Source: Spongiibacter sp. IMCC21906 (GTDB lineage Bacteria; Pseudomonadota; Gammaproteobacteria; Pseudomonadales; Spongiibacteraceae). From it: a stretch of DNA of 64,000 bases. Where the stretch lies: assembly GCF_001010805.1 (NCBI RefSeq), contig NZ_CP011477.1, positions 1,503,001-1,567,000 on the forward strand. Reading direction: 5' to 3'. Within the stretch, counting starts at the first letter, position 1; each line of letters starts with the position of its first letter. The notes under the pieces were generated by a model, which did not search any database, was not told the DNA's origin, and saw only the letters and a list, made by a program, of their open reading frames with translations. The position numbers were made by a program, and so were the translations under genes. Shown here piece after piece: positions 48,468 to 56,395 of the stretch.

Positions 48468-48577
48468 TTATTGCCTTTGTGGGTAGTGATGAATTTTCGC
48501 GCTGGGTCCTCTGATTACAAGCTTCAGGATGATGAGCTTTGTGATTTGCAGGATCGGCGCCAGTCAAGGTAGTAACT

Positions 48578-50428
48578 ATGTGGAAAGTTAGAGACGACGA
48601 ACCTCAATACGCATTTTTGAAAGAGCCCGCTGCTCGTGAGGCCAACTTTTATGAGGCGCCAATTGATCTTATTGCCCGCAGTGGTGGCGCGGTGCCGGCT
48701 GGCCGGGAAATGTTTATCAACGAAGAGCCCGGCGTTGGTCAAAACCCGAATCGAAACAAGCAGCATGCGTTTCATTTTACCGCTGACAACTGCATTGGTT
48801 GTCATGCTTGCGAGGCGGCTTGCAGTGAGAAAAATGACAATCCCGCTCACATCAGCTTTCGTTCGGTAGGGTATGTTGAGGGTGGCACCTACCCAGACTT
48901 CCGCCGAATGAATATCTCCATGGCGTGTAACCATTGCGATGATCCGGTTTGTTTGAAAGGTTGTCCTACGCGGGCTTATACCAAGCATGTTGAATACGGC
49001 GCGGTTTTACAGGACCCTGAAACCTGTTTTGGCTGTGGTTACTGCACCTGGGTTTGCCCGTATAACGCCCCTCAGCTTGACCCTATTAAAGGCCAGGTAT
49101 CCAAGTGCAATATGTGTGTAGACCGCTTGGAGGTTAATCTTAAACCGGCCTGCGTCTCGGCTTGTCTGGGTAATGCCTTGAACTTTGGGGTAGTCGATGA
49201 TCTGCCGGAAAATCGCGAGCAGGGCAAAGTCAGCATTCCGGGCTTTCCTGATCCCGAAATTACCCACCCCAATATCCGCTTTCAGCAGATTAACAATATG
49301 CCTGACGAGGTGACGCGCCCCGACGGAATGCCGGTGAAGTATCACAAGTCGGAGGATGGTCAATATCGCCCCGTTGTGGATCAGAAACGCGGGATTGAGA
49401 AAAAATGGAGCCTGAAAAAACTCAGCTCCAGAGAGAACCCCCTGGTGATTTTCACCTTGGTCAGCCAGATTTCCCTGGGCGCATTTTTTCTGAGTTTTTT
49501 GGGGGCGCAACTGGGTATAGACAGTTTCGTCGCACTGCAAAATTCGGTTATGTATGTTCCTTTAATGGCGGTTGCGGTGGGTCTGTCTGCCTTGGGCATG
49601 CTGATGTCGGCCACCCATTTAGGCAAACCGTTACGGGCTTACCGGGGCTTTAATAACCTCCGTCATTCGCCAGTGTGCCGTGAAGGTCTGGGGATGGCAC
49701 TGTATATGTTGTTTGGTGGCCTGCATGTATTGGCAATGTTGCCAGAGAATGCGATGTTCATTTCTATGTTCGGTGAATGGGGGCAATACCGGGGCTTCGC
49801 AGCGACTAGCGCCTATCTCGCGATGAGCTGCGGCTCAGTGGGCTTGTACTATATGTATCGCTGCTATCGTATTCCTGCTCGACCATTCTGGAATCATTGG
49901 CAGACGGGCACAGCATTTCTGGGTAATAGTCTGTCGCTGGGGAGCAGTCTAGTGGCAGCAGTCGCGATTCCAACTTTGATGTTGGCCGGTGTTGATGCCA
50001 GTGTCGTGTTTAAAGTGTGCCTTGCTTGTGTTGGTTTTGGCGCTAGCTTGGAACTTGTGGGGTTATGGCGCCATGGGGCTGATATGAATGTGGCCAATAA
50101 TGAGGGCAGTGTCTCTCACTATATTCAAAGTACTGTTTTTGGCAAAAGCTATTGGTTGCGTAACCTGTTACTGGTCGGCAATTTAGCATTGGCGTTATTG
50201 CTGTTGATCTTTGCTGATGTCAACGCGGCATCGCTGGTTTTATATGTTGCGCTGGCGCTTTCTGCGGGACTTGCAGCATTGATTGGTCGAGCCTTGTTTT
50301 ACGTGCTGGTGGTACCAACAACAATGCCCGGTGCTTTCTTTTGGAAGAACAAAGATTTTGAAGAGCACGCCCAAGAGATTGGTTTAGCGAATATGCCTCA
50401 AGTTGGTGTGGTTGCTCACAGTCATTAA
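48578..50428 (+). CDS. Fused 4Fe-4S ferredoxin (DmsB-like) and DmsC-like membrane anchor
   Basis: 616 aa. Residues 1-65 are a non-family N-terminal extension. About 66-230 form a DmsB/NrfC-type four-cluster ferredoxin: CIGCHACEAAC, CNHCDDPVCLKGCP, CFGCGYCTWVCP and CNMCVDRL...CVSACLGNAL. From about 285 to the end it is a DmsC-type anchor with about eight membrane helices, which normally oxidises menaquinol or another quinol. In DMSO reductases these are two proteins. Here the fusion links quinol directly to the cytoplasmic NasA-like enzyme encoded 110 bp upstream. No Tat signal, so the iron-sulphur part faces the cytoplasm. Confidence 0.88.
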   Translation: MWKVRDDEPQYAFLKEPAAREANFYEAPIDLIARSGGAVPAGREMFINEEPGVGQNPNRNKQHAFHFTADNCIGCHACEAACSEKNDNPAHISFRSVGYVEGGTYPDFRRMNISMACNHCDDPVCLKGCPTRAYTKHVEYGAVLQDPETCFGCGYCTWVCPYNAPQLDPIKGQVSKCNMCVDRLEVNLKPACVSACLGNALNFGVVDDLPENREQGKVSIPGFPDPEITHPNIRFQQINNMPDEVTRPDGMPVKYHKSEDGQYRPVVDQKRGIEKKWSLKKLSSRENPLVIFTLVSQISLGAFFLSFLGAQLGIDSFVALQNSVMYVPLMAVAVGLSALGMLMSATHLGKPLRAYRGFNNLRHSPVCREGLGMALYMLFGGLHVLAMLPENAMFISMFGEWGQYRGFAATSAYLAMSCGSVGLYYMYRCYRIPARPFWNHWQTGTAFLGNSLSLGSSLVAAVAIPTLMLAGVDASVVFKVCLACVGFGASLELVGLWRHGADMNVANNEGSVSHYIQSTVFGKSYWLRNLLLVGNLALALLLLIFADVNAASLVLYVALALSAGLAALIGRALFYVLVVPTTMPGAFFWKNKDFEEHAQEIGLANMPQVGVVAHSH

Positions 50429-50499
50429 TGTATTTGTGATCTACCTTAAAAGAGTAGGTTGCGGATATATTTAATGCGGCGAAAGACTTCAATAGAGCG

Positions 50500-50521
50500 T
50501 GAGGTGATGTTTGTCACCTCA
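50500..50521. terminator. Hairpin between dmsBC-like and tag-like genes
   Basis: TGAGGTGA (50500-50507) pairs perfectly with TCACCTCA (50514-50521), touching the stop codon of the convergent glycosylase gene. There is no U-tract, so termination is uncertain. Confidence 0.4.
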
Positions 50522-51205
50522 TCACACCTTGGGCCCTCTGGACATGGCTAAAAGCTTGCTCAGCTGCGCGTGACTGCGGCCACTCTCGCTCCGCATTTGA
50601 TTAAAGGCATCTTGAATTTTAATAAGATCCCGTTTTGCGGTGGGGGTGTCGGTATCAATAATGGCTTCGCTGCGCAGGGCAATACAGACATCTCGACTTA
50701 AAATAAAACTGTCTTTGCCCATAAAGCGGAGAAAGTAGGCGCCAGAATTGCCGCCCAGCCGACAGCCGTGTTTTTTAAGGTAAGCCCACAGACCAATGAC
50801 ATCTTCCTCGGGCCAGTCAGCGAGGAAGTTACCAAAACTGCCATGTGTTCTTGTCACATCGAGGACAAACAAGGCATTTTCTTGCACAGCTTTAACCTTG
50901 CTTAAGTTGCGGATAATTCGGGTGTCGCTGGCCATCTCCTCTATTTGTTCTGGTGAGCGGGAGGCGACCCAAATAGGTAGAAAACGATTGAAGACTTCTT
51001 CAAAGCCTGCCCATTTGTTCTCGACCACTCGCCAGACAAATCCCGCTCGAAAAATGCAGGCAGCCATTTCTGCCAGATAGCGGTCATCGTTGCGACTTGT
51101 CAGTAATGTGTTGCTCGTCTTCTCGGGGAGTTGCGATTCAATATATTCGATGTTGCCATGAGCTTTGATTGCGCGCTTTAGATAGTTTTTGTAGAGGCTT
51201 GGCAT
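50522..51205 (-). CDS. DNA-3-methyladenine glycosylase I (Tag)-like protein
   Basis: 227 aa from ATG 51205 (GGGGA upstream). Resembles the Tag superfamily: an N-terminal helical bundle with RNDDRYLAEMAACIFRAGFVWRVVENKW, where RAGFVWRVV recalls the Glu/Trp alkyl-base pocket of Tag (LQAGLSWELI), and a C-terminal helix-hairpin-like part. The zinc-binding Cys/His of canonical Tag are not evident, so it belongs to the divergent branch. It likely excises alkylated bases; substrate is unproven. Confidence 0.72.
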   Translation of the reverse strand: MPSLYKNYLKRAIKAHGNIEYIESQLPEKTSNTLLTSRNDDRYLAEMAACIFRAGFVWRVVENKWAGFEEVFNRFLPIWVASRSPEQIEEMASDTRIIRNLSKVKAVQENALFVLDVTRTHGSFGNFLADWPEEDVIGLWAYLKKHGCRLGGNSGAYFLRFMGKDSFILSRDVCIALRSEAIIDTDTPTAKRDLIKIQDAFNQMRSESGRSHAQLSKLLAMSRGPKV

Positions 51206-51296
51206 GTTTTCCCCGTTATGGCGGTTATACAAATGATGCGAGGGAGCGCTTGTTATGAGGAATGGTAACAGCCCGTTTGGCTCTTGTGGCAGCAAA

Positions 51297-51324
51297 ATAA
51301 AAAAGGCCCGCCGAAGCGAGCCTT
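51297..51324 (-). terminator. Terminator after the choice-of-anchor lipoprotein gene
   Basis: On the minus strand AAGGCTCGC, loop TTCG, GCGGGCCTT, then a T-run. The UUCG tetraloop makes this a strong terminator. Confidence 0.88.
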
Positions 51325-51350
51325 AAACGTTACTCTACAACCGTGGAGTA

Positions 51351-53192
51351 TCAGTCAATTATTTCGATGTCATAAAAGGTGGTGGTGCCGCTGACTTCGT
51401 TACCCACTATTAACATGGGGCGAGTTGTCGGGCTGTCATCTTGGCTGACAAACTTGATGGACTCGGGGCCTAAATCGCCCACTAGTTCAAGATCGTCTTC
51501 TACATCGGCAAGGCTGAAATCCCGGGGATTGATGTACTGCACAAAGCGGGGAGCTTCTGGATTGCTGATGTTGTAGACCATGATGCCGCCAACCCGCTCG
51601 AGACCAATGAACGCGTAGGTTTTACCGTTGATGGTGCCAATCTCAATGGCTTCGGGTTCGGGGCCTTTGTCATCAGAGCGATCATCGCCCTCGTTGTCGT
51701 CATTGCTGGCGTTAAAGCCGAACAAGCCTAAACGGTTGGCGGTAATAACTTCAAAGTCGCTGCCAGAATCGAACACGGGCTGCATGGTTTCAGCGTCCCA
51801 GATCGTGAAGGATCTAGCGCCATATGCATAAAGTGCTTCGTAGCTACAATCGGCCTCCGGTAGCCCTGTGGTGGCCAGTGAGGCGCAAGCACCGTCGGTG
51901 CCCAGGTTGGCGATAACCTTGAGGCGGCCTAGCTGCTCGTCATCTTCAAAATTGGCTGGGAGTCGGCTCAGCAGGTCGCCGTCAAAGGTGGCGCCGTCGT
52001 CTTGAATGTCCTTAATACGAACTTCGTCAAGGTAATGAAAGCAGTCACCGTCGTCAAAATCGAAGCCGCCTTGAGCACTACAATCTGCCTCATCATTGGC
52101 GTCTGTCAGGTATTCGCGACCATCACCTTCGTTGGCTGTAATCAGATAGGTTTTGCCGTTAAAGCTGTAAATGTCGGCGCTGTCAGGCATGTAAACACCA
52201 AACACGGGCCAGTTGCGGATATTGACGACACCATCATCATTGCTGGCATCCAGTTCATTGCCGGGGATGGCGTGGTCTTTGTAGCCTAAGCCGACAATAC
52301 GGCTAACACTGTTGTCGCTAAGGTCGATTTCGGCCACGGCATTGTTTTCTTGCAAAATGACATAAGCGGTCTGGCTGTCTGAAGAAACAACAATATATTC
52401 TGGTTCCAAATCGGCAGCCTGGGATGCTGACTTGGAGGAAATACGTACCGGGCCAGTAAGTGGCGCTGAACCGAGACTGACCTGAGTAACATTGCTGGCG
52501 CTAAGGCTGGCGAAACCACCTGAGACGTCTACCACGGTAACTGAACCTTCAGGGTCAACCGAGTAGTCGCCGTTAGGTTCGCCTTCATTGGCGGATAAAA
52601 CTTTTGTGCCGTCAGGGCTAAAGGTCACCATGTCGGGTAGCGCGCCAGCTTCAACCGCGCTCACGAAGCTACCGTCGGTTTGATAGAAAGCAATGTAGCC
52701 GTTATTTTGTTTGGGGCTGGCTTCGATGGCGACAGCCATAAAGCCATTGTTAACCGAGACGCTGTTGGCTGCACCGAGGGCTGAAACGTCAAGTCCTTCT
52801 ACTGCATTTGCTACATCTGCAGCAACATCCAGTGAACTGATTAAAGTGGGGGAGGCTGGTGTCATCGCATCAAGAATATCGACTTGGCCTGATTCAGCAT
52901 TGATGACAAAGCTGCGCTTAGTACTTGGGTCAAAATCAACAATTTCGGCCGCGGATTCATCAAACTGGCCGGTTTCATAACGGCCGAGCAGCGATAAAAA
53001 GATATTCGAATCAGTGGCATTGGCACCGTCGACACCTGGCGTACCGTCTGCGCCTGGGGCGCCTGCCTGGCCCGGTGCGCCGTCTACTCCGGGGGCACCT
53101 GCTGGTCCCCGGTCACCATCGTCGCCACCGCAGGCGCTTAATAAAATAGTCGTTGCCAATATAGCAGCGAACTTAGTGGAGTGGTGGTGCAT
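51351..53192 (-). CDS. Collagen-repeat lipoprotein with beta-propeller (choice-of-anchor I type)
   Basis: 613 aa from ATG 53192 (GAGGGAGA upstream). Lipoprotein signal ending LLSACGG; then about ten Gly-X-Y triplets (GDRGPAGAPGVDGAPGQAGA and onward), then a ~540-residue beta-propeller with repeated motifs PEYIVVSSDSQTAYV, YLITANEGDGREY and FIGLERVGGIMVYNISNP, typical of the choice-of-anchor I/alkaline phosphatase-like family. Outer-membrane or surface-anchored and probably extracellular. The collagen-like stalk may lift the propeller from the membrane. Divergent from a relative at 53462. Confidence 0.85.
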   Translation of the reverse strand: MHHHSTKFAAILATTILLSACGGDDGDRGPAGAPGVDGAPGQAGAPGADGTPGVDGANATDSNIFLSLLGRYETGQFDESAAEIVDFDPSTKRSFVINAESGQVDILDAMTPASPTLISSLDVAADVANAVEGLDVSALGAANSVSVNNGFMAVAIEASPKQNNGYIAFYQTDGSFVSAVEAGALPDMVTFSPDGTKVLSANEGEPNGDYSVDPEGSVTVVDVSGGFASLSASNVTQVSLGSAPLTGPVRISSKSASQAADLEPEYIVVSSDSQTAYVILQENNAVAEIDLSDNSVSRIVGLGYKDHAIPGNELDASNDDGVVNIRNWPVFGVYMPDSADIYSFNGKTYLITANEGDGREYLTDANDEADCSAQGGFDFDDGDCFHYLDEVRIKDIQDDGATFDGDLLSRLPANFEDDEQLGRLKVIANLGTDGACASLATTGLPEADCSYEALYAYGARSFTIWDAETMQPVFDSGSDFEVITANRLGLFGFNASNDDNEGDDRSDDKGPEPEAIEIGTINGKTYAFIGLERVGGIMVYNISNPEAPRFVQYINPRDFSLADVEDDLELVGDLGPESIKFVSQDDSPTTRPMLIVGNEVSGTTTFYDIEIID

Positions 53193-53461
53193 AGCAATCT
53201 CCCTCAATCTTGTAGGTAGGTACGCCTGGACATGACAAATACGCCACGTTAGGCAAAAGCAAGAGGGTGTTGCCTGAGCGTTACACTGGTAAGACTAAAA
53301 TATGAATATTTGGTGACGCAATGTCGAGATCGTGACCGCATTGACGATGTGTTTGTCATATTAATCCCACGATTCTGACATTTTTTTGTAGGCGCTCTGT
53401 CGCACTTTCTCTCTAAGATTTCAGGCTACAAAAATAGTATTGCCTGGATTTAGGAGTGATT

Positions 53462-55969
53462 ATGACATTTAAAAAAACAGCTTTAGCGTGGGGTATTGCT
53501 CTGGCTTGCCCATTTTTTCTGGCCGCCTGTGATGGTGATGATGGCCGCGATGGTGCCGATGGTATGGACGGCGCTGAAGGTGCACCCGGTACTAATGGGG
53601 CAGATGGAAGCAATGGTACAAACGGAAATAATGGCGACGAGGGCCTGAATGGTTTGCTGAAGCAAACGGTTTTATATTCTGGGAACGAGCACTGTTATAG
53701 CGGTGGTTTGCAAATTGACTCAGGCCCCGATACCGATGGCAATGGCGAACTCTCGGAGTCGGAAGTGACGGCAAGTAACTATCTGTGTACGCCGACGGTA
53801 GTGAACAGTGACAAGAATTTTAATCGTATTGCCGCTTATCCCGTCTGTAAGCAGATCGATGCAAGCTGTAATGACGATACTACCACCGCAGCAGAAATTG
53901 TTGCTGCCAGCGCTGATGGGATGACACTCATTTATACCGACAGCCCTGCTAAGCAGATTGGCTTTGTTGATATTGCTGATCCGAGTAAACCGACGGGGTT
54001 GGGCACTTTGGCGTTGACCGGTGAGCCCACCTCGGTGGCCGTGAAAGGGGCGTATGCTTTGGTGGGAGTTAATACCTCTGCCAGCTTTATTGAGGTATCT
54101 GGCGAGCTGGCGGTGGTGGATATTGCCAGTCGCGGTTTGGTGACCTCTATCGATTTAGGCGGTCAGCCAGATTCTGTTGCAGTGAGCCCAGACGGGCACT
54201 ATGCCGTTGCGGTAATTGAAAATGAGCGTGATGAAGACTTAGGAGAGGGTGTTCCTCCCCAGTTGCCTGCAGGAAAACTGGTCATTGTTGACTTAAGTGG
54301 TGCGCCAGATACCTGGACCACGAGTAACGTGTCTTTAACGGGATTGGCTGATCTTTACCCCTCTGACCCCGAACCGGAATTTGTCGATATTAATAGCGAC
54401 AATATTGCCCTTGTTTCTTTGCAAGAAAACAACCACATCGTGCTGGTCGACTTAAGTGATGGCAGTGTGATCAATCATTTCAGCGCCGGCAGTGTCGATC
54501 TGGTCAATATTGATACTGACAACGAGTCGATTATCAGCTTTACGGATTCCCAAGAAGGGGTACTACGCGAGCCCGATGGCGTTAGCTGGTTATCAACTGA
54601 GTATTTTGTTACCGCCAATGAAGGTGATCTGGATGGAGGTAGCCGCGGGTTTAGCGTATTTAATACTGACGGAGAGCTTGTATTTGAGGCAGGCAATACC
54701 TTGGATTTATTAACCGCTAAATTTGGTCATTACCCCGATGACCGTTCAGACAATAAAGGTAATGAACCCGAAAATGCTGAGTTTGGCGTATTTGGTAGCG
54801 AGCGGTATTTGTTTGTGAATTCTGAGCGCTCCAGCGTGGTGTTTGTTTATGATGTAGCGGATTTTCGTAACCCTGTTTTTAAACAGTTGCTACCCGCGGC
54901 AATGGGCCCCGAGGGCGCCTTGGCCATTCCATCACGTAATTTGTTAGTGGTTGCCAGTGAAGAAGACAGTCGTGACGATGTGTTTCGTTCGGCATTAAAC
55001 ATTTACCAATATGGTAGTGCCACTGCCAAGTATCCCACGATTCAATCTAATGACCGCATAGATGGTACACCTATCCCCTGGGCTGCCCTGTCAGGGTTGT
55101 CGGCCGACCCTGAAAACAGCAATCTGATCTATGCGGTAGACGACAGCTACTATCTTAAGAATCGTATTTTTACCCTTGATATCAGTCAGCAGCCCGCCAT
55201 CTTAATCAAGGAAACCCCATTGCTGGACAGCAATAACGTGCTGGCGTCTCTACCTGCAGGGACGTTGGCCGCTGACGTGGTGAATGACGATAAAACCGTG
55301 AATGTTGATCCGGAAGGTATTGCCAAGTCCGTTGATGGTGGGTTTTGGATTGCCTCCGAAGGTTCTGGGCACGCTATTGATGGTCCTGTCGACAGTATGA
55401 ATGTGTTGTTAAAAACTGATTCCAGTGGCGCAATCACTGCCGTGGTAGGCTTGCCAGCAGCGGTTAATGCCTTGCAGCGCAATAATGGTTTTGAAGGGGT
55501 TGCTGAATATGAAGGCAATCTTTACGTGGCCTTTCAGCGTGCTTGGCAGGGCGAGACGAACGTTCGGATTGGTATCTATAATATCGTCGGTGATAGTTGG
55601 CGCTTCCTGTTTTATCCCTTGGATGCGGTTGAATCTCAAAATGGCGGTTGGGTGGGTTTGTCGGAAATCAGCGCTATTGGTAACAATGAGTTTATGGTTA
55701 TCGAGCGCGACAACCAAGGTGGGCCCGATGCCGCCATCAAACGGCTTTACCGCTTTGGTGTGTCGGGGTTGGTAGATGGCGATACCGTAAGCAAAACCTT
55801 GATTCGCGATGTATTGCCAGACATGCAAGGATTGGGTGGCTTGGTTACCGAGAAGATCGAAGGTACCGCGGTGCTGAAAAATGGTGAGGTGCTGTTAGTG
55901 AATGATAATGACGGTGTCGATGACAGTAATGGCGAAACGAACTTGATGAATTTAGGCGACATTTTGTAA
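53462..55969 (+). CDS. Collagen-repeat lipoprotein with phytase-like esterase domain
   Basis: 835 aa from ATG 53462 (AGGAG upstream). Lipoprotein signal (CPFFLAACDG), Gly-X-Y triplets (DGRDGADGMDGAEGAPGTNG and on), then a DUF7151-like module (QTVLYSGNEHCYSGG with EF-hand-like DTDGNGELSESEV), a propeller (about 120-490) related to the divergent neighbour, and a C-terminal esterase-like phytase domain (about 510-820; WAALSGLSADPENSNLIYAVDD, DPEGIAKSVDGGFWIASEG, NGFEGVA). The last family hydrolyses phosphate esters or similar substrates. With the PhoX-like gene it suggests extracellular phosphorus scavenging; this is inference. Confidence 0.85.
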   Translation: MTFKKTALAWGIALACPFFLAACDGDDGRDGADGMDGAEGAPGTNGADGSNGTNGNNGDEGLNGLLKQTVLYSGNEHCYSGGLQIDSGPDTDGNGELSESEVTASNYLCTPTVVNSDKNFNRIAAYPVCKQIDASCNDDTTTAAEIVAASADGMTLIYTDSPAKQIGFVDIADPSKPTGLGTLALTGEPTSVAVKGAYALVGVNTSASFIEVSGELAVVDIASRGLVTSIDLGGQPDSVAVSPDGHYAVAVIENERDEDLGEGVPPQLPAGKLVIVDLSGAPDTWTTSNVSLTGLADLYPSDPEPEFVDINSDNIALVSLQENNHIVLVDLSDGSVINHFSAGSVDLVNIDTDNESIISFTDSQEGVLREPDGVSWLSTEYFVTANEGDLDGGSRGFSVFNTDGELVFEAGNTLDLLTAKFGHYPDDRSDNKGNEPENAEFGVFGSERYLFVNSERSSVVFVYDVADFRNPVFKQLLPAAMGPEGALAIPSRNLLVVASEEDSRDDVFRSALNIYQYGSATAKYPTIQSNDRIDGTPIPWAALSGLSADPENSNLIYAVDDSYYLKNRIFTLDISQQPAILIKETPLLDSNNVLASLPAGTLAADVVNDDKTVNVDPEGIAKSVDGGFWIASEGSGHAIDGPVDSMNVLLKTDSSGAITAVVGLPAAVNALQRNNGFEGVAEYEGNLYVAFQRAWQGETNVRIGIYNIVGDSWRFLFYPLDAVESQNGGWVGLSEISAIGNNEFMVIERDNQGGPDAAIKRLYRFGVSGLVDGDTVSKTLIRDVLPDMQGLGGLVTEKIEGTAVLKNGEVLLVNDNDGVDDSNGETNLMNLGDIL

Positions 55970-55989
55970 TACTTCTTGTTTTACTTTTT

Positions 55990-56015
55990 AAGGCCCGCGT
56001 TGCGGGCCTTTTTTT
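55990..56015 (+). terminator. Rho-independent terminator after phytase-like gene
   Basis: AAGGCCCGC (55990-55998), 3-nt loop, GCGGGCCTT (56002-56010), then T-run. Confidence 0.9.
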
Positions 56016-56395
56016 ATAAAATTAATAAAAATCAAACATTTAAAACTTTAATATTATTTTGTGATCCATTTTAAAACCTCCGCGTAAGCTCCTTATAAAC
56101 AAAATTATAACTGCTTGGCCAAGGTGATGGCTGGCTTTTACTAGGAGAGGGACGTGGCGGCAGTGGTGTTTGGATACCGCGCTGTGAAAGGGGGCTATTA
56201 TTGCCTCCCTAATCATCTGTTTCTGTTATTTCTCCTCCGTTCCTATTCAATTTTTGATTCCTTCTTTCCCACGCTGTCGATTCAGACCTTCCTCTGGTGG
56301 GTCATGTTGTCGCGTGCCCAGTGTCGTGAGGTGATGGGCGTTTTTGTGCATTACCTATTCTTGTTGAGTATGACTAAAAGGCCTTGGAGGCTAGC
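56016..56395. other. AT-rich leader region of the autotransporter gene
   Basis: About 380 bp. The first 90 bp are strongly AT-rich (A/T tracts at 56017-56060), likely a promoter with UP-element character, leaving a long leader before ATG 56396. An 81-codon ORF (56154-56399) here has a hydrophobic product but no good ribosome-binding site and overlaps the real start; I do not call it. Confidence 0.45.
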
